Assembly: GCA_031258895.1 (NCBI GenBank)
Contig: JAIRMF010000075.1
Location: forward strand, 1-11,350
Length of the DNA stretch: 11,350 nt
Source: Dysgonamonadaceae bacterium
Lineage (GTDB): Bacteria > Bacteroidota > Bacteroidia > Bacteroidales > Azobacteroidaceae
Direction: 5' to 3'
Both the position numbers and the translations under genes were made by a program. The notes below the pieces were generated by a model. It saw nothing but the letters and a program-made list of their open reading frames with translations, was not told where the DNA came from and did not search any database. This document shows, one piece after another, positions 1 through 5,579 of this stretch; position 1 is the first letter of the stretch, and each line of letters begins with the position of its first letter.

Positions 1-273
1 AGAATAATCCTCGAATACTTCGGAGAAAAAAATATACAAGACTGCGGAAAATGCGATATATGTATCGAAAAAAGTAAATTAAACGGCAACAACAACAAAG
101 AAAAAGAAAAATTCGCCCAAATAATTTTAAATCTCCTCAAATCAAATAAACGTACAGTCCAAGAAATTATCGAAAATTCCCCACTCACAGAAAAACAGAT
201 AACCGGCACGCTAAGATTCCTCCAAGACTCAAAACAAATAAAAATGGAAAATAACTACATAGAAAAAATCTAA
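1..273 (+). CDS. recQ: RecQ-type ATP-dependent DNA helicase, C-terminal part only
   Basis: This is the 3' end of a RecQ-family 3'-5' DNA helicase used in recombination and repair; the helicase core lies outside the window. The frame is open from base 1 to the TAA at 271-273 (90 codons). The first residues carry ILEYFGE followed by CGKCDIC, the last three cysteines of the RecQ zinc-binding module that follows the second RecA-like lobe. About 65 further residues include a lysine/asparagine-rich linker and a small helical segment (TVQEIIENSPLTEKQITGTL) resembling the winged-helix end of short Bacteroidota RecQ proteins. There is no room for an HRDC domain. The family is clear from the Cys cluster and its context; which RecQ paralogue it is cannot be told from this fragment. 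It is followed by a separate promoter for ilvN, so the two are probably not one obligate operon. Confidence 0.85.
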   Translation, partial: RIILEYFGEKNIQDCGKCDICIEKSKLNGNNNKEKEKFAQIILNLLKSNKRTVQEIIENSPLTEKQITGTLRFLQDSKQIKMENNYIEKI

Positions 274-287
274 ACCAAAAACCCCAG

Positions 288-319
288 TTTGGATAACAAA
301 AAAATTGTCCCTAACTTTG
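288..319 (+). promoter_or_regulatory. Bacteroidota-type promoter for ilvN
   Basis: TTTG at 288-291 and TAACTTTG at 312-319 are separated by 20 bases. This fits the sigma-ABfr pattern known from Bacteroides (TTTG, 19-21 bases, TAnnTTTG). Transcription would start a few bases downstream, leaving a leader of roughly 30 bases before the ilvN ATG at 357. It lies entirely in the short gap after recQ. Confidence 0.7.
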
Positions 320-356
320 CAAAACCATAAAACATCTTACCTCACGAAAAATTCAA

Positions 357-938
357 ATGGAACAAAAAACACTTTACACCGTCACCGTGTTCTCCGAAAA
401 TACCGTCGGACTGCTAAACCAAATAACCATAATCTTCACAAGAAGAGGCATCAACATAGAAACATTATCCGTCTCCCCGTCAGCAATAGAAAATATCCAC
501 AAATTCACAATCACAGTCTTCTCAGACAAAAACACAATGCTGAAAGTCGTCAAACAAATAGATAAACGAGTGGATATCATAAAAGCTTACTTCAACACCG
601 ACGAAGACCTCGTGTATCAGGAAATAGCCCTCTACAAAATATCTACGCCAAAACTGCTCACAATTACATCCATCGAAAACCTAGTCCGAAAATACAACCT
701 TAGAATATTGGACATGACCGAAGTCTGGGTGGTACTCGAGAAAACAGGACATTACGAAGAAACGCAAGCCCTGTTCGAAGAACTTAAAACACTGACAGCC
801 GACCCAGACGGCAGTAAAAACGGCGTTCTGCAATTTATTCGCTCCGGAAGAATCGCAATAACAAAAGGTAAAGCAGAACGACTCAGCGACATGCTGGCGG
901 CAATGGAAGAGAAATTAGCCGTAAAAACAGAATCATAA
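357..938 (+). CDS. ilvN: Acetolactate synthase small (regulatory) subunit
   Basis: Regulatory subunit of acetohydroxyacid synthase, the first shared enzyme of valine, leucine and isoleucine synthesis. It binds and activates the catalytic subunit IlvB and normally confers feedback inhibition by branched-chain amino acids. At 193 residues it is of usual length for Bacteroidota. An N-terminal ACT domain (about residues 6-80) has the typical ENTVGLLNQI turn and helix and the strand INIETLSVSPS; the rest (about 85-185) is the AHAS small-subunit C-terminal domain. The ATG at 357 follows an A-rich leader with no Shine-Dalgarno. Its TAA overlaps the ATG of the next gene by one base (TAATG at 936-940), so translation is probably coupled. 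In Bacteroides the order is ilvD-ilvB-ilvN-thioesterase-ilvC; here ilvB is not upstream (recQ is) and ilvC is not downstream, so the large subunit must be encoded elsewhere. Confidence 0.93.
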   Translation: MEQKTLYTVTVFSENTVGLLNQITIIFTRRGINIETLSVSPSAIENIHKFTITVFSDKNTMLKVVKQIDKRVDIIKAYFNTDEDLVYQEIALYKISTPKLLTITSIENLVRKYNLRILDMTEVWVVLEKTGHYEETQALFEELKTLTADPDGSKNGVLQFIRSGRIAITKGKAERLSDMLAAMEEKLAVKTES

Positions 939-1696
939 TGCCGCCCGCCTTAGACGCCGTCAAATTTCACGTAGAATCGTACGTCTGCGACTTCACCGGA
1001 AGAGCAACACTCCCCGTCATGTCAGGATTCATCCTCGATGCGGCAAGCGTCCACGCACACCGGCGCGGGTTCGGTTTGGACAAGATACTTAACGACGGAA
1101 TAACCTGGGTGCTGTCCCGACTGTCGCTGGAAATATACCAATACCCCGTCTCCAGCAATGACATAACGGTAGAGACCTGGATAGAAGACGTCGGACGGTT
1201 CTTCACACAGCGATGCTTCCGCTTTGTCCGCAATGACGGCCGTACGCTCGGCTACGCCCGCAGCATATGGGCGGCAATAAACATCGACAGTCGCAGCCCC
1301 GTCAACATCCCCGAATGGCGTCCCGACCTCAAAGACTACATCCTCCGCGACAACAAATGTCCCATCGCAAAAATGGAGAAAATCCCGCCCGTAAACAGCA
1401 CAGAGCCCGTAATGAGTTATTCCGTCCGGTACTCCGACATAGATATCAACCGCCATATGAACAGCATGAAATATATCGAACACGTCGTCAATGTATTCGA
1501 CCTGCAAACCTTCAAAGAAAAAATCATCGGTAAGTTCGAAATCGTTTACCTCCAGGAAGGAAGGTTCTCGGACAGAATGAAACTCTATCGCGAAAACCTT
1601 CCGGACGGCGAAAACATCATCGACACCAAACGTGACGGAGAATCGGTTTGCAGAAGCAGAATAATATGGAAGCCGCTGAACCACCCGGAACGTTAA
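938..1696 (+). CDS. Acyl-ACP thioesterase (FatA/FatB-like)
   Basis: Hydrolyses acyl-acyl carrier protein to release free fatty acid in the cytoplasm. The 252-residue protein has the double hot-dog layout of the PF01643 family. The second half carries YSDIDINRHMNSMKYIEHVV, matching the plant DxNxHxN active-site motif; by this match Asp169, Asn171 and His173 are the likely catalytic residues, with Glu207 in YLQEGRF aligning with the additional acidic residue of FatB. The first repeat (about 10-115) includes a hydrophobic helix around GITWVLSRLSLEI and the strand ITVETWIEDVGRFF. The start ATG at 938 overlaps the ilvN stop. This gene normally sits between ilvN and ilvC in Bacteroidales; keeping the ilvN link without the other ilv genes suggests a conserved pair. 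The biological reason for pairing a fatty-acyl thioesterase with branched-chain synthesis (for example branched fatty-acid primers) is inference. Confidence 0.88.
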   Translation: MPPALDAVKFHVESYVCDFTGRATLPVMSGFILDAASVHAHRRGFGLDKILNDGITWVLSRLSLEIYQYPVSSNDITVETWIEDVGRFFTQRCFRFVRNDGRTLGYARSIWAAINIDSRSPVNIPEWRPDLKDYILRDNKCPIAKMEKIPPVNSTEPVMSYSVRYSDIDINRHMNSMKYIEHVVNVFDLQTFKEKIIGKFEIVYLQEGRFSDRMKLYRENLPDGENIIDTKRDGESVCRSRIIWKPLNHPER

Positions 1697-1733
1697 GACT
1701 ATGACACAGACCCGCTAACCACCCTTGCCAAAC

Positions 1734-2435
1734 ATGCTGATGAAACTGCTGACGCCGGTGAAATACCTCATAAACCTGATTTTTCCTAAACTGTGCGTAG
1801 CGTGCGGCGTCCCCCTGGTCAAGCATGAGGAATTTCTTTGCCTGCACTGCCTCCTGAACCTTCCGAAAACTAACTATCACCTCAATCCCAACAACCCGGC
1901 GGCAGGACGCTTCGCCGATACGGCAAGCGTAAAGAAGGTATCAAGTTACTTGCGTTACAACAAGCACGGAATAACACAGGCCATCGTGAAAGAAATAAAA
2001 TACCGCAACAACAGAAAGTTAGGCAGATGGATCGGACAGATGATGGCTAAGGACATGGCCTCCTCAGGCTTTTTCGACGGCATAGACCTCCTACTTCCTG
2101 TCCCCCTTCACAGTTCCAGAAAGCGTAAGCGCGGCTTTAACCAGTCACTTGAGATTGCCTTGGGCATACAGGCCGTCACCTCGATCCCGATAGACGCGAA
2201 ATCCGTCCGACGGACAGGGAACAACCCCACACAGACCCTGAAAAGATGGGAAGAACGGCTTGAAAATGTGACGGGGATATTTACATTAGTCGACGGCAGT
2301 GCGCTGAAAAACAGGCGTATCGTTCTCATTGACGACGTCATGACATCCTGCGCCACGATGAAGTCGCTGTTGGGGACGATACTTGATGCGGGAACCGTGG
2401 AGACGAACGTTTTGACGGTTGCGCTGGCCGGATGA
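1734..2435 (+). CDS. comF: ComF family phosphoribosyltransferase-like protein
   Basis: ComF/GntX family protein; relatives are needed for natural DNA uptake in competent bacteria, but the biochemical activity is not established. I chose ATG 1734 (233 residues); a TTG at 1725 would add three, and a stop at 1716-1718 excludes anything longer. The N-terminus has a hydrophobic stretch (LINLIFPKL) leading into a four-cysteine zinc site, CVAC at 21-24 and CLHC at 36-39. Next come DLLLPVPLHSSRKRKRGFNQS, the family's characteristic P-x-P...RGFNQ segment, then RTGNNPTQTLKRWEER, and near the C-terminus the PRPP-loop-like RIVLIDDVMTSCATM. In most family members the end of that loop reads T-T/S-G-A-T; here the glycine is a cysteine. 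It follows the thioesterase gene after 37 bases with no visible promoter, so it is probably co-transcribed with it. Confidence 0.92.
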   Translation: MLMKLLTPVKYLINLIFPKLCVACGVPLVKHEEFLCLHCLLNLPKTNYHLNPNNPAAGRFADTASVKKVSSYLRYNKHGITQAIVKEIKYRNNRKLGRWIGQMMAKDMASSGFFDGIDLLLPVPLHSSRKRKRGFNQSLEIALGIQAVTSIPIDAKSVRRTGNNPTQTLKRWEERLENVTGIFTLVDGSALKNRRIVLIDDVMTSCATMKSLLGTILDAGTVETNVLTVALAG

Positions 2436-2472
2436 ACCGGACGATAAAATGAATCATACGGCAGAAATTATG

Positions 2473-2480
2473 TACCTTTG
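2473..2480 (+). promoter_or_regulatory. -7 element (TACCTTTG) upstream of xylE
   Basis: TACCTTTG followed by CACC is an exact match to the Bacteroidota -7 element, in the 118-base gap between comF and xylE and 73 bases before the xylE ATG. I do not find a clear TTTG at the matching -33 position, so strength or need for an activator is uncertain. The leader after it is A/T-rich near the start codon. Confidence 0.55.
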
Positions 2481-2553
2481 CACCGGCAAGCCGTTTTGGA
2501 CGGATGCAGGGCGAAGACTAATCTTAATAATCACTAATTAATTATAAGTTACA

Positions 2554-4011
2554 ATGAACAAAAATTACAATTTATCGTATCTTATCCCCATAACGCTGGT
2601 AGCGACGCTCGGAGGGTTGCTTTTCGGGTATGACACTGCGGTTATTTCGGGGGCAGAGAAGGGGATGGAAGGCTTCTTTTTGGCGGCCTCGGACTTCGAG
2701 TACAGTAAGCTTTTACATGGCATAACGTCCGGCAGTGCACTGATAGGGTGCGTGCTTGGGGGGGCGATTTCGGGTTTGGCGGCGTCATATTTCGGGCGGC
2801 GGAATTCGTTACGGATAGCCTCGGTGTTGTTTTTTCTTTCGGCGTTGGGGTCGTGGTATCCTGAGTTCTTGTTTTTCGACTACGGACGGCCGACGTTCGG
2901 TTTGTGGGTTGTGTTCAATTTTTACCGTATTATCGGCGGTATAGGCGTTGGGCTGGCGTCGGCGGTTGTGCCGATGTATATTGCGGAGGTAGCGCCGTCT
3001 GCGATACGTGGGACGTTGGTTTCGTGCAATCAGTTTGCGATTATTTTCGGTATGCTGATAGTTTATTTTGTAAACTATATGATTCTGGGAGACCATGAGA
3101 ATCCGGTGATACGGGAGGGGCAGTTTGTGTACGAAGGTGGTCGGACTGCGGAGACTTTCCGTTTTGCCGTCGAGAAGGGTTGGCGGATGATGTTTGTTTC
3201 GGAGGCGTTTATCGCGGCTGTGTTTGGGTTTTTGTTGTTTTTCGTACCGAAGACGCCGCGGTATTTGGTGTTGCGGGGTCAGGATGTTGCGGCTCTGGGG
3301 ATATTAGAGAAGATCAACGGCAAACGGAACGCGAGTGTGATTTTCAGGGACATAAAGGATTCTTTGAAGGAGCGGACGGAACGGCTTTTCTCGTACGGTG
3401 CGGCGGTAATAGTGATAGGTATCATGTTATCGGTGTTTCAGCAGGCGATAGGGATTAACGCTGTGTTGTATTATGCTCCGCGGATGTTTGAGGGGGCTGG
3501 GGCTGACGGGATGGCGTCTACGGTTCTGATGGGTATAGTTAATATTGTGTTCACTCTTGTTGCGATATTGACGGTGGATCGGTTCGGTCGGCGTCCGTTA
3601 TTGATTACCGGCTCGATAGGGATGGCGTTGGGAGCGTTTTCGACGGCGTTATGCGAGCAATATGGGGTGAAGGGTTTTCTTCCTGTTGTATCTATCATGT
3701 TTTACGCGGCGTTTTTCATGATGTCGTGGGGCCCTGTGTGCTGGGTATTGATTTCGGAGATTTTCCCGAACACGATACGTGGGAAGGCTGTTGCGATAGC
3801 GGTGGCGGCGCAGTGGGTATTTAACTTTACGGTGTCGTCGACGTTTCCCCCGTTGTACGATTGGAGTCCTGTTGTTGCGTATGGGATTTACGGTGTGATG
3901 TGTGTTGTTTCGGCGTTGTTTGTCTGCCGTTATGTACCGGAGACGAAGGGGAAGACGTTGGAGGACATGACGGCTTTCTGGCGGAATCGGCGTAAGGGGG
4001 GCGTGGAGTGA
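2554..4011 (+). CDS. xylE: Sugar/proton symporter, D-xylose XylE type (MFS)
   Basis: Twelve-helix inner-membrane transporter of the MFS sugar porter family, predicted to import D-xylose with protons. Its 485 residues follow E. coli XylE (491) closely: LLFGYDTAVISG in helix 1 with the proton-coupling Asp27, FGRR at 80-83, FYRIIGGIGVGLAS at 123-136, RGTLVSCNQFAIIFG with the sugar-contacting Gln160, VPKTPRYL at 231-238 (PESPR motif), FQQAIGINAVLYYAP with Gln296, Gln297 and Asn302, DRFGRRPLL at 342-350, SWGPVCWVLISEIFPN with Trp392, and the C-terminal VPETKGKTLEDM. All substrate-contact residues I can place are kept, so xylose is the best guess, though other Bacteroidota relatives may carry other sugars. 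No xylA or xylB lies next to it. It has its own promoter and terminator. Its coding strand is G/T-rich, unlike all other plus-strand genes here. A G7 run occurs at 2758-2764. Confidence 0.92.
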   Translation: MNKNYNLSYLIPITLVATLGGLLFGYDTAVISGAEKGMEGFFLAASDFEYSKLLHGITSGSALIGCVLGGAISGLAASYFGRRNSLRIASVLFFLSALGSWYPEFLFFDYGRPTFGLWVVFNFYRIIGGIGVGLASAVVPMYIAEVAPSAIRGTLVSCNQFAIIFGMLIVYFVNYMILGDHENPVIREGQFVYEGGRTAETFRFAVEKGWRMMFVSEAFIAAVFGFLLFFVPKTPRYLVLRGQDVAALGILEKINGKRNASVIFRDIKDSLKERTERLFSYGAAVIVIGIMLSVFQQAIGINAVLYYAPRMFEGAGADGMASTVLMGIVNIVFTLVAILTVDRFGRRPLLITGSIGMALGAFSTALCEQYGVKGFLPVVSIMFYAAFFMMSWGPVCWVLISEIFPNTIRGKAVAIAVAAQWVFNFTVSSTFPPLYDWSPVVAYGIYGVMCVVSALFVCRYVPETKGKTLEDMTAFWRNRRKGGVE

Positions 4012-4061
4012 TTTTCCGTTTTTGCGGACTGTAACTGCCTGCGGATGTGGGCGGAGTGATG

Positions 4062-4093
4062 AGGGGCGAACTGCATGTTCGTCCCTTTTTTTT
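4062..4093 (+). terminator. Rho-independent terminator after xylE
   Basis: GGGGCGAAC (4063-4071) and GTTCGTCCC (4077-4085) form a 9-bp stem with one G-U pair around the loop TGCAT, extended by an A-T pair, followed by eight T residues (4086-4093). It lies 51 bases after the xylE stop. Confidence 0.88.
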
Positions 4094-4141
4094 GTCGATA
4101 TATTTTGTTAAACAAAACGTCTACACTGTCATATTGCATTT

Positions 4142-4246
4142 TTATGCGGTCATTACGGGCTTCAGGGCGAGCGTTTCGGCCACCTGCAGGAGCGAATCGA
4201 CCAAGTAGAAATGGTAATCATATTTCTGGAAATATGTTTTAGCCAC
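4142..4246 (-). pseudogene. Possible 3' remnant of a minus-strand gene
   Basis: On the minus strand a 34-codon frame runs from a GTG at 4246 to a TAA at 4142-4144, preceded directly by an in-frame TAG at 4249-4247. The peptide contains FQKYDYHFYLVDSLLQVAET and ends ALKPVMTA, with a mix of residues and codons more like a real protein end than random sequence. No family is recognised. The segment VDSLLQVAETL is the same heptad-type sequence, in the same phase, as the plus-strand array beyond the palindromes (LADSLPQVAETL). It may be the C-terminal end of a lost gene, with the array derived from it by inverted duplication. Equally it may be a chance frame; confidence is low. Confidence 0.3.
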
Positions 4247-4307
4247 CTATGTGGCTGAAACGCTCCCCTGTCTGGCTGATTCACTCCCCCAGGTGGCTGA
4301 AACGCTC
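4169..4307. repeat. Imperfect 35-bp inverted repeat around two palindromes
   Basis: The reverse complement of 4169-4203 matches 4273-4307 at 29 of 35 positions by hand alignment. Between the arms lie two further symmetric elements: CATATTTCTGGAAATATG (4219-4236, perfect 8-bp arms) and AGCCACCTATGTGGCT (4241-4256, perfect 6-bp arms). The whole could fold as a cruciform with a branched loop. No transposase or recombinase is nearby. Confidence 0.75.
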
Positions 4308-4397
4308 CCCCAGGTGGCTGAAACGCTCCCCTAGGTGGCTGATTCACTCCCCTGTCTGGCTGGTTCGTTCGCACAGGCGGCCAAGCCGAACTTGTAT
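4251..4397 (+). repeat. Tandem array of 21-bp units
   Basis: Seven back-to-back 21-bp units start at 4251, 4272, 4293, 4314, 4335, 4356 and 4377. The commonest form begins GTGGCTGAAACG and ends CTCCCCCAG (unit 3); units 2 and 5 replace GAAACG by GATTCA, unit 6 is divergent and unit 7 barely recognisable. A lone copy lies at 4566-4586. Since 21 is a multiple of three, every frame gives heptads; frame +4251 reads VAETLPC, LADSLPQ, VAETLPQ, VAETLP-stop, VADSLPC, LAGSFAQ. The stop in unit 4 is TAG where unit 3 has CAG. Units abut without spacers, which rules out CRISPR. Confidence 0.9.
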
Positions 4398-4607
4398 CCG
4401 GTCAAACAGGCCGCGAAGACGAATATTCCAGAGGTTTTAAACAATAAAATACTTAAAGGCATGAATGATTCTAAAAACTTTAAAAACATTCCAGAGACCT
4501 ACAAAAATAAAATCCCTAAGGTCATGAATGACCCTAAGGATTTAAAATACATTAGCGCCTTATGTGTGGCTAACTCGCTCCCCCAGACAGCCGAACCGCT
4601 TGAATAA
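4335..4607 (+). CDS. Hypothetical repeat-containing ORF, possibly a pseudogene
   Basis: An open frame of 90 codons starts with a GTG inside the 21-bp array, directly after the amber codon of unit 4, and ends with TAA eight bases before the convergent nusB stop. Upstream of the amber the same frame stays open back to 4218 but offers no ATG. The product begins with heptads (VADSLPC, LAGSFAQ), has two tandem 21-residue repeats at about residues 31-51 (IPEVLNNKILKGMNDSKNFK plus N) and 52-72 (IPETYKNKIPKVMNDPKDLK plus Y), and ends with another heptad (VANSLPQ). Between the 21-residue copies 12 residues are identical, and several of the base differences are synonymous, which hints at past coding use. 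No promoter or leader is visible and no family is recognised. Either a decayed gene or non-coding repeat DNA. Confidence 0.25.
   Translation: MADSLPCLAGSFAQAAKPNLYPVKQAAKTNIPEVLNNKILKGMNDSKNFKNIPETYKNKIPKVMNDPKDLKYISALCVANSLPQTAEPLE
4425..4550 (+). repeat. Two tandem 63-bp direct repeats
   Basis: Copy A (4425-4487) and copy B (4488-4550) are directly adjacent, both beginning ATTCCAGAG and sharing AATAAAAT and CATGAATGA. Hand alignment gives 46 of 63 identical bases with no gaps. The period is three times the 21-bp array unit and keeps the reading frame of the ORF ending at 4607. Confidence 0.8.
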
Positions 4608-4615
4608 AACCCCGA

Positions 4616-5536
4616 TTAAGGCTTCCGTAACTTCCCTTCAGACTGCAACTCCCGCACCATCGCGTCCAACGTCCCGTTGATAAAGCCAGGACTCTTCGGA
4701 GCGCCGAAATAGCGCGCCAAATCAATGTACTCACTCATCGTAACAGCTATCGGTATCGTCGGAAAATACAACAACTCGGCCAACGCAACCTGCAAAATGT
4801 TCAAGTCAATCCTCGATAAACGCCCTATGTCCCAATTCTTAAGCGTCCCGGTAATACGTTCCCGATGATCCTCCATCCCCAAAATCGAATGACGCAGCAA
4901 GGTCGTCGCAAAAATACTCCCGTCGTCCTGCGAAAACATCGGGCACAACGTATGACCGCCGTCGCTCTCCGGCTTGAAACGCTTAATCGTCCCAAAAGCG
5001 TAACCCGCCGCCAAATCAACCGCATCCGACCAGTAAATACTCCCACGCTCCGCCAAATCAACAAAATCCGCGTCCTCTATAATAATACGTTTCAACGCCT
5101 TATACCAAAAGTTGCGGTCGGCGCCGTAACCGTCCTCCGAAGTAACGTAAGCATCGTACAACTCAGAGCCGAGTATCTTTTTTAAAATGTCCCGTACAAA
5201 CATCCTGTGCTCGGTCAGCCAGAAATCACCGTGAGCCCGCGCAAAATCCGCCAACTGTACGTTCACCTTCAACTGCCCCGCGAAACGATTCGACAACATA
5301 CGCGACAAATCAATCAGCTTGCCGCCAACCGTGACGCCCTCCCTGCGACCCGACAAGATACGCGCCTCGTCCGAAAGCGCCACAATCAGCAACAACAAAA
5401 ACAGGTAAAGATCGTAAGTCTTCCCCAAACTCGACAGCAACTCCTTCTCCGCTCCCTTAACATTCCCGTCGTCCCGTATGCCGTAGGCGAAAAATATCTG
5501 GAGAACACGCATACGCATCAAAACCCTGTTAATCAT
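4616..5536 (-). CDS. nusB: Transcription antitermination factor NusB
   Basis: NusB pairs with NusE (ribosomal protein S10) on boxA RNA to keep RNA polymerase processive through rRNA operons. The protein is 306 residues, about twice the E. coli length but usual in Bacteroidota, where an N-terminal helical extension precedes the NusB fold. It opens with MINRVLMRMRVLQIFFAY, and the diagnostic part is C-terminal: LKNWDIGRLSRIDLNILQVA (232-251), then the helix PIAVTMSEYIDLARYFG and the closing SPGFINGTLDAMVRE (282-296). The ATG at 5536 is preceded by an A/T-rich leader. It lies 43 bases downstream of the GH30 gene on the same strand, so read-through is possible; a candidate -7 element lies in the last codons of that gene. 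The yajC gene that often follows nusB in Bacteroidales is absent; the repeat locus is there instead. Confidence 0.93.
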   Translation of the reverse strand: MINRVLMRMRVLQIFFAYGIRDDGNVKGAEKELLSSLGKTYDLYLFLLLLIVALSDEARILSGRREGVTVGGKLIDLSRMLSNRFAGQLKVNVQLADFARAHGDFWLTEHRMFVRDILKKILGSELYDAYVTSEDGYGADRNFWYKALKRIIIEDADFVDLAERGSIYWSDAVDLAAGYAFGTIKRFKPESDGGHTLCPMFSQDDGSIFATTLLRHSILGMEDHRERITGTLKNWDIGRLSRIDLNILQVALAELLYFPTIPIAVTMSEYIDLARYFGAPKSPGFINGTLDAMVRELQSEGKLRKP

Positions 5537-5579
5537 CAGTCAAAATTTTATTAATTCCAAATTAAACAAACCCGAAAAC

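Larger units (their letters stand above)
4094..4615. other. Repeat-rich region without a confident gene
   Basis: Between the xylE terminator and the nusB stop I find no gene I can name. The stretch holds an A/T-rich piece (4094-4140) with the small palindrome TTTTGTTAAACAAAA (4102-4116), a minus-strand coding-like remnant (4142-4246), two palindromes (4219-4236 and 4241-4256), a 21-bp repeat array (4251-4397), a reading frame with two 63-bp repeats (4425-4550), and an isolated array-like unit (4566-4586). No tRNA or other structural RNA is recognisable. Confidence 0.7.

Noticed and set aside
1022..1684. 220-codon minus-strand open frame
   Set aside because: Antisense shadow of the acyl-ACP thioesterase, which has clear family motifs.
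2436..2553. Riboswitch or attenuator upstream of xylE
   Set aside because: Only very short hairpins such as CGGCAAGCCG followed by four T are visible, too close to the promoter and too weak to support a call.
4102..4116. Second terminator or operator at TTTTGTTAAACAAAA
   Set aside because: Symmetric but A/T-only apart from one G-C pair per arm, with no T-tract context; the strong terminator just upstream already serves xylE.
4251..4397. CRISPR-like array
   Set aside because: Units of 21 bp abut directly with no unique spacers, and no cas genes are present.
4162..4440. Overlapping frames coding WLKRSPR heptads (plus, from ATG 4249) and PPGGAFQ heptads (minus)
   Set aside because: A 21-bp tandem repeat yields seven-residue repeats in any open frame, so these are by-products of the array; neither has extra support outside it.
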